A DNA stretch of 64,000 nt from Neolewinella antarctica. Its GTDB lineage: Bacteria; Bacteroidota; Bacteroidia; Chitinophagales; Saprospiraceae. A model generated the notes under the pieces. It had not been told where the DNA came from. It made no database searches and was given only the letters and a program-made list of their open reading frames with translations. Location: contig NZ_JAATJH010000011.1 in NCBI RefSeq assembly GCF_011927835.1, forward strand, positions 1-64,000, in the 5' to 3' direction. The position numbers and the translations under genes are program-made. Positions 52,567-60,828 of this stretch are shown here, piece after piece (positions within the stretch are counted from its first letter, which is position 1; each line of letters starts with the position of its first letter).

Positions 52567-52952
52567 GACTGGTCTTTTTCGATTTTTTCAATCAGGGCCT
52601 TGAGCTCGTCGAGGTCCTCTTTGCTGGTCTTGTAGTTACCCAAAGCCCGCATCGCAAGCTTCTTAGCCGAGCCCCCGAAAGCGCGGTTGACGAACGTGTC
52701 GAGTAAACTATCCTGGGTCGTCTCCCTGGCAATGGCCGCGCGGTAGATGTGCTTGCGCCCCTGGCTCTCCCGGTCGAGGAAGCCGCGCTCTAGCATCACT
52801 TGCATTGTTTTAAGGATGGTCGTGTAGACCACCTCTTTCTCCGCAGAAAGCCGCTCGTGAATGACCCGGACGGGCTGCGGACCGTCCTCCCAAAGGATCG
52901 CCAGGATGGCAAGCTCGGAGGCGGTTGGTTGGGGATTAGGATCTTTGGGCAT
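52563..52952 (-). CDS. BlaI/MecI/CopY-family transcriptional repressor
   Basis: Winged-helix repressor of 129 residues that binds dyad operators as a dimer and is inactivated by cleavage by its partner M56 protease. The N-terminal wHTH contains PTASELAILAILWEDGPQPV and VYTTILKTMQVMLERGFLDRE. The C-terminal helices (FVNRAFGGSAKKLAMRALG) are the dimerisation region. It precedes the M56-ankyrin gene with ATGA overlap. Two matching dyads lie just upstream (52960-52980 and 53014-53033), so the operon is very probably autoregulated. Confidence 0.92.
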   Translation of the reverse strand: MPKDPNPQPTASELAILAILWEDGPQPVRVIHERLSAEKEVVYTTILKTMQVMLERGFLDRESQGRKHIYRAAIARETTQDSLLDTFVNRAFGGSAKKLAMRALGNYKTSKEDLDELKALIEKIEKDQS

Positions 52953-52959
52953 AGCTCTA

Positions 52960-52980
52960 TTACGATTTTTGTCGTAGTAA
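52960..52980. promoter_or_regulatory. BlaI-like operator 1
   Basis: TACGA-TTTTTG-TCGTA dyad (52961-52976) with a TTA/TAA-like edge, 8 nt upstream of the repressor ATG. Matches the TACGA-N6-TCGTA plan of operator 2. Confidence 0.75.
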
Positions 52981-53013
52981 AGGTACGGGTGTAGTCGTAG
53001 TTAAACAAGTTTT

Positions 53014-53033
53014 ATTACGATTTTTATCGTAAT
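53014..53033. promoter_or_regulatory. BlaI-like operator 2
   Basis: ATTACGA-TTTTTA-TCGTAAT perfect dyad, 62 nt upstream of the repressor ATG and spaced 53 bp (about five helical turns) from operator 1. A half site, GTCGTAGTTAA, lies between them at about 52993. Confidence 0.78.
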
Positions 53034-53156
53034 AGATGTTTGGGGAGGTTTAGCTCAATAGTGTATTCAATAATTTGAATAGACTTCGATGAGGTCTGAG
53101 AGGTAAAATATCAGATAGGTAAGTAAGTGGATAATATTGAATTGGCATTCTAAAAC

Positions 53157-53193
53157 CCTCTCCCCCGACCCCTCTCCAAAGGTAGAGGGGAGA
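53157..53193. repeat. GC-rich CCTCTCCCC hairpin repeat (family 2)
   Basis: CCTCTCCCCCGACCCCTCTC then CAAAGGTAGAGGGGAGA. Same type as the copies at 13706, 34665 and 34808. Confidence 0.85.
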
Positions 53194-53329
53194 CAAGGCA
53201 GCTCGCTGCGCTCGTCGAAATGTTACAATAATATTGTCTGACTACTCAAGCAGAATGTTATTTGTGCCGAGTATCGTTTCTAATCTAAGGCGATTCCTAG
53301 GTACTTGTTGAACGTCCCTTGAGTCTGGC

Positions 53330-53490
53330 CAATGTATTGGTGCTTGAAAGGCGTTAAGAAATCCGTACTGTTTGAGCCCCCACTAATTACAGATCAAAAC
53401 CACGAGCTAGTGTTTCCGATAAGCATAATGTTGAAACACAGAGTGAGTGGCGAGTTTACGGATTTTAGCCTTTCAAGCACCAATACATTG
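53330..53490. repeat. 161-bp inverted-repeat element with 23-bp perfect arms
   Basis: CAATGTATTGGTGCTTGAAA(GGC) at 53330-53352 is exactly complementary to 53468-53490. Outside the arms TTGAGTCTGG and CCAGGCTCAAA extend the pairing, and inside AAATCCGTA and TTTACGGATTT do so again. The 115-nt middle has no coding potential. It resembles a miniature element or transposon remnant. Confidence 0.75.
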
Positions 53491-53707
53491 ATCAGCCAGG
53501 CTCAAAGGACAAGAATTTTGTTTCTTTTTTTCCAAAAAGAAAAGCAAAACGGGCAGAAACGAAAGCGAAGCAGAGGTGTATGAATGCTATATACTATAAA
53601 AAGCAGCATATCGATACACCTGTAATTTTATTAATCTGGACTCTGGCAACTAAGTATCAGTCTCATTCCAATGAATAATTTTATACCAAAATCCAATATT
53701 ACAAATC

Positions 53708-54760
53708 CTACTCCCGCCCCAACCCAGCCACCCCATTAGGCCGCATCACCCCCTTCTCAATCGTAAACAAATCACCAAAAGGATCCTCCACAAAATCCAA
53801 ATGCCCGTCCAGATCAGCATAAACAATATTCCGCCGACTTAGCGCAAAATGTAACCCGGCAGAAATCCCCAATCCGCACTCATCCAAACACCCCACCATC
53901 ACCTCGTTCCCCGCCGCGAGGGCTACGGAGTTGATGTGCAGCCCCGGCGTCAGCCCACCCACTTTTTGTAACTTGATGTTGATCATATCCGTAAAGTCGT
54001 TCCGCGTCAGGCGGAAAGCGTCTTTCAGGGTTTTCAAGCTCTCATCCGCCATCACCGGCAGCGTCCCGCCCATACTCACTTCGCCCATCAACTCCTCATC
54101 TTCGATCGTAGTCGGCTGCTCCAGAATTTCCACCCCGATCGGTTGGGCGGCCGTGACAAAGCGCAAAGCCTGGTCGAGCGAGTAGCCCTGGTTACCGTCG
54201 AACCGGAGCGTCAACTTGGGATACTTGTCGCGCATGGCTTGTAGGCGCGCGAGATCCTCCTGCACGTCCAACCCACCCTTCAGTTTGATAATTCCGAATC
54301 CCTGGTCAACGTACTGGGTCGTCTTAGCCATCGTCTCCGCCATCGTCGGCATGATGGTGACGGTAACGCTCGTAGCGATGCAATCCCGGTAACCACCGAG
54401 TAACTGATAAAGCGGCACGTCCGCCTTCTTCGCCATGATGTCGTGCAGCGCCAAATCGACCATCGCCAGCGCGGATGAATTGAGCCGGCTGCGGAGCGAT
54501 TCAATTAGAAAAGCGTAGTTCAGCGGGTTTTGACCGAGCAGGGCGGGCGTGATGACCGTCCGGATGATCTTTTCCACGTCGTCGCCCGTCTCGCCCGTCA
54601 CTTCCGGGTCGGGCGCGGCACAGCCCATGCCGATGATGCCCCGGTCGGTCCCGAGGTAGAGAATTAGGTTGGACGCCCGGCTGATGGTTTCGTAGGCGAT
54701 CGTGTAGGGCTCGGTGAGTTCCAGGTCCAGGCGCTCGTAGTCGACGGTGGTTATTCTCAT
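53708..54760 (-). CDS. dgcA: Enolase-superfamily racemase/epimerase, DgcA-like
   Basis: Mandelate-racemase/muconate-lactonising fold (350 residues) annotated in relatives as L-Ala-D/L-Glu epimerase, or as N-acetyl-D-glutamate racemase DgcA when next to a DUF1611 protein. Catalytic residues visible: KLK (K159, K161), metal ligands D188 in FDGNQ, E214 in LEQP and D239 in ADES, and the second-side base K263 in INIKLQKVGG. The capping domain begins with LELTEPYTIAYETIS. Next upstream in the same direction is the DUF1611/DgcN gene, which favours the D-glutamate route over peptidoglycan dipeptide recycling. The 221-nt gap between them is filled by a tandem repeat and a composite repeat. Confidence 0.85.
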   Translation of the reverse strand: MRITTVDYERLDLELTEPYTIAYETISRASNLILYLGTDRGIIGMGCAAPDPEVTGETGDDVEKIIRTVITPALLGQNPLNYAFLIESLRSRLNSSALAMVDLALHDIMAKKADVPLYQLLGGYRDCIATSVTVTIMPTMAETMAKTTQYVDQGFGIIKLKGGLDVQEDLARLQAMRDKYPKLTLRFDGNQGYSLDQALRFVTAAQPIGVEILEQPTTIEDEELMGEVSMGGTLPVMADESLKTLKDAFRLTRNDFTDMINIKLQKVGGLTPGLHINSVALAAGNEVMVGCLDECGLGISAGLHFALSRRNIVYADLDGHLDFVEDPFGDLFTIEKGVMRPNGVAGLGRE

Positions 54761-54780
54761 GTTTTGGGTGGTAGGCTAGT

Positions 54781-54836
54781 AGGCGGTAGTTTGGTAGGCG
54801 GTAGTTTGGTAGGCGGTAGTTTGGTAGGCGGTAGTG
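54781..54836. repeat. 15-bp tandem repeat
   Basis: AGGCGGTAGTTTGGT repeated 3.7 times without change, preceded by a partial unit. It lies just upstream of the dgcA start. Confidence 0.9.
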
Positions 54837-54950
54837 CTTACCGTCGCTTTTGCCATCCTCCGAGCGTAGTTAATTTCGTTATTACTGTTTACGTATTGTT
54901 AGTCCGGCTGAAAGAACAGGATTTAGGCTAGTACCGCTCGCTGCCACCCT

Positions 54951-54974
54951 CCCCGGCACCCGCGACCGCGCCTA
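54951..54974 (+). repeat. Composite repeat, GCGACCGCGC core
   Basis: CCGGCACCCGCGACCGCGCC, an exact consensus match, 8 nt downstream of the dgcN stop. It may act as a terminator-like hairpin. Confidence 0.85.
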
Positions 54975-54981
54975 TCCGAAC

Positions 54982-56046
54982 CTACTTGATCTGCTTAGCA
55001 ACAAGCGTCACCAATTCCCCGGCACCCCGCGCCAAAACGTCGAAACAAGGCAAGCCCGTCTCCGCCGTAACCGCCGCGCAGGCCGCGTCGATTTCATTGT
55101 CTTTTAAGCCTTCGTGATTAAGCGTAATGGCCAGTACCTCCCGCCCAGAGACGACTTTAATGGCGTTAATCTGCTCGTTAATCGAATGCAAGCGGTAACC
55201 AGGAAAACCATCGTATTCCTTCCGCGTCGGCGCGTGCTGCATGATGACGAAATCGGGCCGACCGGCGGCGAGAATTTCGAAACCACCGGGGTAGGCGGGG
55301 TTCATCAGACTTCCCTGCCCCTCAATCACGACGACATCCGGCGCCTCGTTCCGGTAAGCGCTCACCACCGCGTGCTCGATCTCACCGGCCACGAAGTCGT
55401 TGATGCAGCTATCCATGATCATGGAGTATTTCGCGCCCTGCATCCAGCCCGTCTGACCGGTGCCAATCATCTCGGCCTTCTTACCCGCGTCACGCAGTCC
55501 GTGGACCAGCAACCAAGCCGTGGTCCTTTTACCAATCGCGGAATCCGTACCCAAAATAGCAATTTTCAGACAGTCTACTTCCTCGATGTCACCACTAAAA
55601 AAGTGCAACGTATCCCGGTCCGGCGTCTTACGCACGTCGCGAATCCGCAGACCTTTCCGCTCCGCGATCTCGGCGATGCTCTTGTCGTTGCTGAGGAAAT
55701 CGTGGAGACCAGAGTCTAAGTGCAGTCCTTCGTTTAGCGCATCCCGCAAAGTCTGCCGCGCTACCTCCGGCAAGCGACCACCGTCGGGGGCCAGACCGAT
55801 CACCAAGTATTCCGCACCACTCTGCGCGGCGTACGCGTCGGCGAAAGAAGCGTAGATGGGAATACCGTTTGGCTTATTATCTAATACCTGGCCGCTGTCC
55901 TTACCCGCGTAGTTCGAGTCGATTACCCCCAGTACTTCGTAGCGGTGGGTAAACCGAACCAGCCCGTGGGCGGTCTTGCCGCTGGGCGTATTAAATGCGT
56001 TTTGGCAATAAACAATTGCTTTGCCGTCGAGTGGATTGGTGCTCAT
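54982..56046 (-). CDS. dgcN: DUF1611 protein, DgcN-like N-acetyltransferase
   Basis: 354-residue DUF1611 protein. The N-terminal Rossmann-like domain (about 8-150) and the C-terminal P-loop domain with GTDSAIGKRT (166-175) are standard for the family. DUF1611 proteins next to dgcA have been described as DgcN, acetylating D-glutamate in marine bacteria before racemisation by DgcA; I rely on that literature from memory. Neighbours support it: dgcA follows and a PLP enzyme precedes with a 51-nt gap. Alternative: DUF1611 in a cofactor or peptidoglycan recycling step. Confidence 0.85.
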   Translation of the reverse strand: MSTNPLDGKAIVYCQNAFNTPSGKTAHGLVRFTHRYEVLGVIDSNYAGKDSGQVLDNKPNGIPIYASFADAYAAQSGAEYLVIGLAPDGGRLPEVARQTLRDALNEGLHLDSGLHDFLSNDKSIAEIAERKGLRIRDVRKTPDRDTLHFFSGDIEEVDCLKIAILGTDSAIGKRTTAWLLVHGLRDAGKKAEMIGTGQTGWMQGAKYSMIMDSCINDFVAGEIEHAVVSAYRNEAPDVVVIEGQGSLMNPAYPGGFEILAAGRPDFVIMQHAPTRKEYDGFPGYRLHSINEQINAIKVVSGREVLAITLNHEGLKDNEIDAACAAVTAETGLPCFDVLARGAGELVTLVAKQIK

Positions 56047-56097
56047 ATTTTAGTTTCTCTTTACTCAAATTATATATTTAGCCTGGCGGTAAAGTTG

Positions 56098-57138
56098 TTA
56101 CCGCTTAGCCGTCAAAATAGCCACGTGCTTCCCTTCCCCCAGAACGCCTTCCTCGTGCATTCTCAGCAAAGAAATTAATCCGGCGGTAGAAGCGGGTAGC
56201 ACCCGCAAGGCTTCTTTATTGGCCAGGTAACTCGTCATCTTCCGCATCCGCTCGTCGCTGATGTTGTACGCCGCGCCTTTGGAAGCATGAAGCGCGTTCA
56301 GTGCTTCCTGCCCGTCAAAGCTATGCCAATTTATGAGGGGTTCGTTAATTCTCGTCTCTTTCATTTTGGCCGGGTCAAGGTCAACGCACTCGGTCAGGCC
56401 CCGGCGGAAGGAATACACGATCGGGTTCTTGGCCGTGGACGAGCCCGCAACGTAGCGGGTACTCCCGGCCGCTTTCGTGCCGTGGTGGATGCCCGCCAGG
56501 AGAGTACCGTTGGAGACCGGGACGGCGCAGGTGGCCGGCGCTTCGCCCAAGTCGGCGATCAGTTCTTTGCCGATGCCGGAGTACGCTTCGATCTGTAATT
56601 GAGCGTTTTTTCCACCGGGGTTCGCGTTGTACCAACCTTCGTCGGCGGCGCGGAGGCTGCTGTGTGCGACGACGGTTTCGTAGGTACCATCGGGTCGGTA
56701 AATTTTACCCCCGAGCGCTTCCATCTCGTGGAGGCGGTCGGAGTGGTAGCCGGCGGGGAGGAAAATGTGGCAATTCAGTCCGGCCAGTTGGCACGCGAGG
56801 GCGACGGCGACGCCGTAGTTACCGCAAGTAGCGAGCGCTACGTCGTTCTGTCCGTTTTCGAGCGCTTCGGCGACTTGCGCGAAGGCAATCCGGTCTTTCT
56901 GCGTGCCGGTGGGGTTGTCGCCCTCAAATTTTAGGTACAGGTTTTCCAACCCAAAATCTCGTTCAAACGCCTTGCTCGGACGCATCCAGGTCTGGCCGAC
57001 TTCCTTGGCGATGATGGTTCTAAAGGCTTGGGCGCGGTCGCTGGATGCCAGGTTTTTGTCAGCAGCAATGCGGGCGGATTCCCGGGCGAGGGAGCCAATC
57101 GTGTTGGCGGCGGTGGTAACGTTATCGCGTAAAGTCAT
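56098..57138 (-). CDS. Threonine synthase-like PLP-dependent enzyme
   Basis: Fold-type II pyridoxal-phosphate enzyme of 346 residues. The PLP lysine is K81 in GDNPTGTQKDRIA, and a phosphate-binding loop follows in ALATCGNYGVAVALA. NGTLLAGIHHGTKAAG contacts the cofactor. It lacks the long C-terminal extension of biosynthetic ThrC, so it is more likely a beta-lyase, racemase or deaminase relative. Upstream of dgcN on the same strand (51-nt gap), it is a candidate third step for handling D-glutamate, D-threonine or related D-amino acids; that is an inference from position only. Confidence 0.82.
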   Translation of the reverse strand: MTLRDNVTTAANTIGSLARESARIAADKNLASSDRAQAFRTIIAKEVGQTWMRPSKAFERDFGLENLYLKFEGDNPTGTQKDRIAFAQVAEALENGQNDVALATCGNYGVAVALACQLAGLNCHIFLPAGYHSDRLHEMEALGGKIYRPDGTYETVVAHSSLRAADEGWYNANPGGKNAQLQIEAYSGIGKELIADLGEAPATCAVPVSNGTLLAGIHHGTKAAGSTRYVAGSSTAKNPIVYSFRRGLTECVDLDPAKMKETRINEPLINWHSFDGQEALNALHASKGAAYNISDERMRKMTSYLANKEALRVLPASTAGLISLLRMHEEGVLGEGKHVAILTAKR

Positions 57139-57240
57139 TCAGGGGTAAAGTGGCCGGTTAGGGAATACTAGAACAATTATTTAGAAAAGATGGTGGGTCC
57201 GGAAGCAAAATTATTCCGAACTACGTATACAAGATGGACA

Positions 57241-58494
57241 CTAGCGACGCAGATAAGTTCCGCCCGGCTCGGCACAAAGGGCGCTGGCCTCCCGCAGCCC
57301 TTTCAAATAATCGTCCGTCAGCCGGAGCCGCCGATCCAGCAAACGGAGTTCGTTACGGACCTGCCGCTCCCGTACGTTGAGCAGCAAATCAGGATCGGTC
57401 GCCGTAGCCCGGGCGATTTGGGCGGTGAGTTCATTGAAGTAAGCCAACTCTTCGGCGTATAAATCCTCCCGTTCCGCATAAGCCGCCACGTCCGCGCGCA
57501 AACGGGTGCTAACTTCTTCCCGCATGGTAGTCGTTTCGGTGAGGATGGTAGCTTGCTCTATCTCGAGTTGTTCCCGTTCTATCTCCAGCTCTCTGACCTT
57601 CAGCCGGTCGTTCCCGTCGTTGGGTATCCGAAATCCTAACCCAACCGAGAATCGCTCCCGGAAAAAGTCATCGTTCGGGCCGCGATATTTAAATTGCAAG
57701 AAGTCGAAATACTGTTTTTGCTCGGCCCGCTCCAACGCCAGTTCCGTCTCGATGAGCGACAGATCGTAATCATTCTCCCGGGACTTCGTTGTACTGCCGC
57801 CCACGGATGAATCCGCTACGTCTAAAGAAAGCTGCCTGGGTGTCGGGAAGTCGGCAAATAGGAGGCTATCGCCACCCAGTCCATAAGCCGTCAGCAGGCT
57901 ATTCTCCTCCGCATTCATTTCACCCAGCCGGATCGTCAAATCCGTCCGGGTAGTGCGCAGTCGGATCAGCTCCGACCAGTCAAAATCTAAACTCCCGGCC
58001 ATCTTCCCGAGGATGGTTTCCCGGTCCTGCAGGACGGCCAGCAATTGTTCCAACAAAGCTTTCTCCTGCGTCAGCGCAAACAGGTCCAGCCAGTCTTCGT
58101 AGCGTTGTTCGATTACTTCACACGCCCGCTCCGCCGCGTTAAAATCTGGCATCGACTCCCGCGCACGGCCAAGATTTTGCTGGGCGCGGCGCTTGCCGGG
58201 CGTGCTCGGAAGGAGGCGCATGGTGAACTCCTGAGAGCCCGGATCAAAATCCCGCGTCTCCGTCCGGAACACGTAGCGTTCAATCCACGGCATCCGGGGC
58301 ACGCCCGTGGACGACGCCCCGATTGCTATCGGGGTTGGTCCCGACGCGACCGAGGTAGCCGGGTTGGCGAGAGGGATTAACGTTTGACCGGCGGGAATGG
58401 CAAAGAACCGGTCGGCCGTAATCGTCCGCTGACCGTCAGCAGTCGAACCAGCCAACAGCAGTAAAACCAAGAAAAATAGGGGGCGGACATTCAT
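57241..58494 (-). CDS. TolC-like outer-membrane channel protein
   Basis: Outer-membrane factor for the HlyD/DUF4956 set. 417 residues from the ATG at 58494 with signal peptide RPLFFLVLLLLAGSTADG. Two long coiled-coil stretches (about 100-180 and 290-395; LEQLLAVLQDRETILGKMAG, LEIEREQLEIEQATILTET) and a conserved barrel-strand region (FKYRGPNDDFFRERFSVGLGFRIP) are the TolC hallmarks. In the N-terminal part an in-frame composite repeat codes for GPTPIAIGASSTG (58315-58352). It follows the HlyD-like gene by about 25 nt. The repeat makes the N-terminus longer than expected. Confidence 0.82.
   Translation of the reverse strand: MNVRPLFFLVLLLLAGSTADGQRTITADRFFAIPAGQTLIPLANPATSVASGPTPIAIGASSTGVPRMPWIERYVFRTETRDFDPGSQEFTMRLLPSTPGKRRAQQNLGRARESMPDFNAAERACEVIEQRYEDWLDLFALTQEKALLEQLLAVLQDRETILGKMAGSLDFDWSELIRLRTTRTDLTIRLGEMNAEENSLLTAYGLGGDSLLFADFPTPRQLSLDVADSSVGGSTTKSRENDYDLSLIETELALERAEQKQYFDFLQFKYRGPNDDFFRERFSVGLGFRIPNDGNDRLKVRELEIEREQLEIEQATILTETTTMREEVSTRLRADVAAYAEREDLYAEELAYFNELTAQIARATATDPDLLLNVRERQVRNELRLLDRRLRLTDDYLKGLREASALCAEPGGTYLRR
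58315..58352 (-). repeat. Composite repeat, CCCGATTGCTATCGGG core, inside the TolC-like gene
   Basis: GCCCCGATTGCTATCGGGGT followed by TGGTCCCGACGCGACC. One mismatch in the core; the end also shows GCGACC. In frame, encoding PTPIAIGAS. Confidence 0.8.
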
Positions 58495-58519
58495 AAGCAA
58501 CGCAGGGGTTCAACGGTAA

Positions 58520-59515
58520 TCAACGGGGCGTCCGCAGCCCCACTTTTTCTTTCTGTAAAAAACCATTATCCAGCGTGATCTCCACAATCACCTCCCGGCC
58601 GTACGTCTCGAAGTCCGGTAATTTCCGGAGCCGCGTGGGGATGCTTACGATCCGGGAGCCGAGGCCGACGACGGTGCCCGCGTAGATGAGTTCGGGGTTT
58701 TTCAGGGAGAAGACTTCCAGTTTATCGCCGGTTTCTACGCGCAAAGTCTGGTCTTCGTGCAGGTAGCCGCGGACGATGCCGGAGTGGGGTTCGTAAAAAG
58801 ATAATAAGGTTTCGTAGGACGGTACGTGCTCTTCTTCCTTCACGGACAGGTTACCGATCAGCCCGTCGGAAGGAGCCGTGACGGCGAAGGGTTGAACGCG
58901 TTGGCCTTCGTCAAACTGGGCTTCGGCGGATAGCCGGTCGATCTGTGCCCGGTAGGGGTTGCCACCGAGATTTAGCTCACGTCTTAGGCTTTGCTCCTTC
59001 TCCTTTCCTTGCACCTGCGTCCGCGCCAACTCTTCCTTCAAAGCGATAATTTTATCTTCCTGCGGTCGGTAATTAGAAGTGGGAACGGTCACGCTCGTTA
59101 GGCCTTCTGACAGGCTGCGCTGATAATCCAACTTACGTTCGGCTTCCTCGATTTCTCGACTCAAACGTACCGTAGCATCCGTCATTTTACGATCGGTTTC
59201 CGCCAGTTCATCCTGCTTGCGCCCGCGCCAGATGCTTTCCTCCGACTGGAGTTCCCGAATGCGAAACTCCTGGTCGGCCAGCGTCTCTTTCGACCGACGG
59301 CGGCTGACCTGCAACAACACCTCCCCGGCCTTCACCGCCTGCCCCGGCCGCACGAGAATTTCTTCCACGACCACCGGGTAATTGTAGTTGATGGCCGTCT
59401 CGTTGCTCTCCGCAAACCCGTAGAAATTCAGCTCACTTTCCACCGGCGGCTGAAAGAGAAAAACGAGGGCGACGCCGACCAGCGCCACGGCGGGGTAGAA
59501 TAGATTGAAGCGCAT
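58520..59515 (-). CDS. HlyD-family periplasmic adaptor protein
   Basis: Membrane-fusion protein of 331 residues with a single N-terminal TM (FYPAVALVGVALVFLF). The biotinyl-lipoyl halves (VVVEEILVRPGQAVKAGEVLLQV and FAVTAPSDGLIGNLSVKEEEHV) flank a long coiled coil (about 65-190). An adaptor beta-barrel (RGYLHEDQTLRVETGDKLEVFSL) follows. It lies between DUF4956 and TolC genes, with 2 nt to the former, so translation is linked. No ABC or RND pump is adjacent, so the energy source may be the DUF4956 protein or an unlinked transporter. Confidence 0.87.
   Translation of the reverse strand: MRFNLFYPAVALVGVALVFLFQPPVESELNFYGFAESNETAINYNYPVVVEEILVRPGQAVKAGEVLLQVSRRRSKETLADQEFRIRELQSEESIWRGRKQDELAETDRKMTDATVRLSREIEEAERKLDYQRSLSEGLTSVTVPTSNYRPQEDKIIALKEELARTQVQGKEKEQSLRRELNLGGNPYRAQIDRLSAEAQFDEGQRVQPFAVTAPSDGLIGNLSVKEEEHVPSYETLLSFYEPHSGIVRGYLHEDQTLRVETGDKLEVFSLKNPELIYAGTVVGLGSRIVSIPTRLRKLPDFETYGREVIVEITLDNGFLQKEKVGLRTPR
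59010..59030 (+). repeat. Composite repeat-like match in the HlyD coiled coil
   Basis: TTGCACCTGCGTCCGCGCCA, two changes from consensus, encoding LARTQVQG in the coiled-coil hairpin. Chance similarity cannot be excluded. Confidence 0.45.
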
Positions 59516-59517
59516 GG

Positions 59518-60258
59518 TTACAGTTTGGTGTCGCGTTGGCGGAAGCTGAGGCGGAGGCCGTCCAGCTCCCCGATTTCTTCGAGGGATTCGCCGAGGGCGC
59601 TGACGCTGCCCTTGTGTTTCAGCTTAATTAGGTAGGTGAACTCCTGCAAGTTATCCCGGGAGTATTCTTCGACGGTTGGGATGCCGTTCTCGTCGTAAGA
59701 TTTGACGCGCTTCGGGTTTAGAAAGCGGACGCGCTCCAGTTCGATGTCGCGGCATTCCCGGTGCAGGATACTTTCGATAATGCCCTTAAATTCATCTCCC
59801 TTCGGCACCTGCAAACGGACCTCTCCGATCAGTTCGTTCGGGTTACTCAGCGGCGAGAAACGCAGGATCACGGCGGCGAGGCAGAACACGATCGTCCCCG
59901 TCAGCGCCACCGAAAAGCCGAGGACGCCCGTGGCAATCCCCGCCCCCAGCGAGGCGAACATGAAGGTGATGTTACGGGGGTCGTCGAGCACCGTCCGGAA
60001 GCGGATGATCGACAGCGCACCGATGATGCCCAGGCCACGCGCGAGGCTGTCGCCGATGGCCTGCATCACCATCGCGGCGACCATGCCGATGAGGATCAGC
60101 GCCTGCACGTAGTGCGCGCGGCGGTAGATGCTCCGGGTCGTGAATTCGTAGGTAATCGCGATGGTCGAGCTCAGGACAAACGCAAAGAGCGTCGTGAGTA
60201 GGACGACGTAGAAACTAGGCGTTTCGGGGTCGTAATTGAGCCATTCGATGTTGAACAT
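59518..60258 (-). CDS. DUF4956 membrane protein
   Basis: Inner-membrane protein of 246 residues with helices near 20-38, 50-70, 78-95 and 108-130, and a soluble cytoplasmic domain after residue 140. The signature GALSIIRFRTVLDDPRNITFMFASLGAGIATG (family core about 79-110) identifies DUF4956. The C-terminal domain (VRLQVPKGDEFKGIIES, RLSFRQRD) resembles small regulatory folds. DUF4956 proteins often neighbour VTC-like or CotH-like genes; here the partners are HlyD and TolC, 2 nt and about 1 kb downstream, suggesting a trans-envelope export or sensing role. First gene of the set. Confidence 0.88.
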   Translation of the reverse strand: MFNIEWLNYDPETPSFYVVLLTTLFAFVLSSTIAITYEFTTRSIYRRAHYVQALILIGMVAAMVMQAIGDSLARGLGIIGALSIIRFRTVLDDPRNITFMFASLGAGIATGVLGFSVALTGTIVFCLAAVILRFSPLSNPNELIGEVRLQVPKGDEFKGIIESILHRECRDIELERVRFLNPKRVKSYDENGIPTVEEYSRDNLQEFTYLIKLKHKGSVSALGESLEEIGELDGLRLSFRQRDTKL

Positions 60259-60312
60259 GGGCGGGGTGCTGGGTAAAAGAAAGGGCTGTACCTAACGGGC
60301 TTTCCGTCAGAA

Positions 60313-60807
60313 TTATTCCGCCTTTTGTTCGCGGGGCAAGTTCAGTATGGCCACTTCGTGGAGCCGCGCCGCCTCGCGCATCCAGGACGGGCCTTTTTTG
60401 CCGAGGTAATCGTCGAGGCTAATTTGGTCACCGAGCACGACGCCGACGGTGATGTCCTTGTCCTCGGTCGTTTTGTAGTGTTGGCGCAGGAGGGACAGCT
60501 TCAGCACGTCCGCGCTGATTTTGCGCTTGACGCCGGAATTGAGGCCGCCCTGCTTGGGGTGGATCTCGAAGGCGAGGCCGGCGTCGAGGTTCAGGTAGCC
60601 GACGCGGATGGTGGCGTCGTTAGCCTTCACCTGGCCGGGTGTGAGCTTGCAGCCGTGGGTAGTTTCGAGGCGGGTGAGGAGGGCGGCTTCGTGAGCTTTA
60701 TCCTGGGCGGCGGTGTTTGCGGGCTGCGGGTTACGGCCGGTGCCGGCGGGTTTGCTGGCGGGGCTACGTTTGCGGAAGCCGGGGCTGGGGTTGGGTCTTT
60801 TGGGCAT
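60313..60807 (-). CDS. Hypothetical protein with basic proline-rich N-terminus
   Basis: 164 residues. The first 35 are basic and rich in Pro, Ser and Lys (RKRSPASKPAGTGRNPQ), without a signal peptide. The rest looks like a compact cytosolic domain (TIRVGYLNLDAGLAFEIHP, ISADVLKLSLLRQHY, HEVAILNLP). I do not recognise a family. It precedes the DUF4956 gene by 54 nt on the same strand and could be its regulator or partner; this is only positional. Coding is supported by consistent GC-rich third positions and fit between neighbours. Confidence 0.6.
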   Translation of the reverse strand: MPKRPNPSPGFRKRSPASKPAGTGRNPQPANTAAQDKAHEAALLTRLETTHGCKLTPGQVKANDATIRVGYLNLDAGLAFEIHPKQGGLNSGVKRKISADVLKLSLLRQHYKTTEDKDITVGVVLGDQISLDDYLGKKGPSWMREAARLHEVAILNLPREQKAE

Positions 60808-60828
60808 GGGGGCGAAGGTACGGGTTTG

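Larger units (their letters stand above)
53041..53707. other. Long intergenic region with repeats only
   Basis: 665 nt with no convincing gene. It holds a family 2 hairpin (53157-53193), a large inverted-repeat element (53330-53490) and a following TTTCTTTTTTTCC / AAAAAGAAAAG stretch. The last 120 nt before dgcA are AT-rich without a recognisable signal. Confidence 0.6.
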
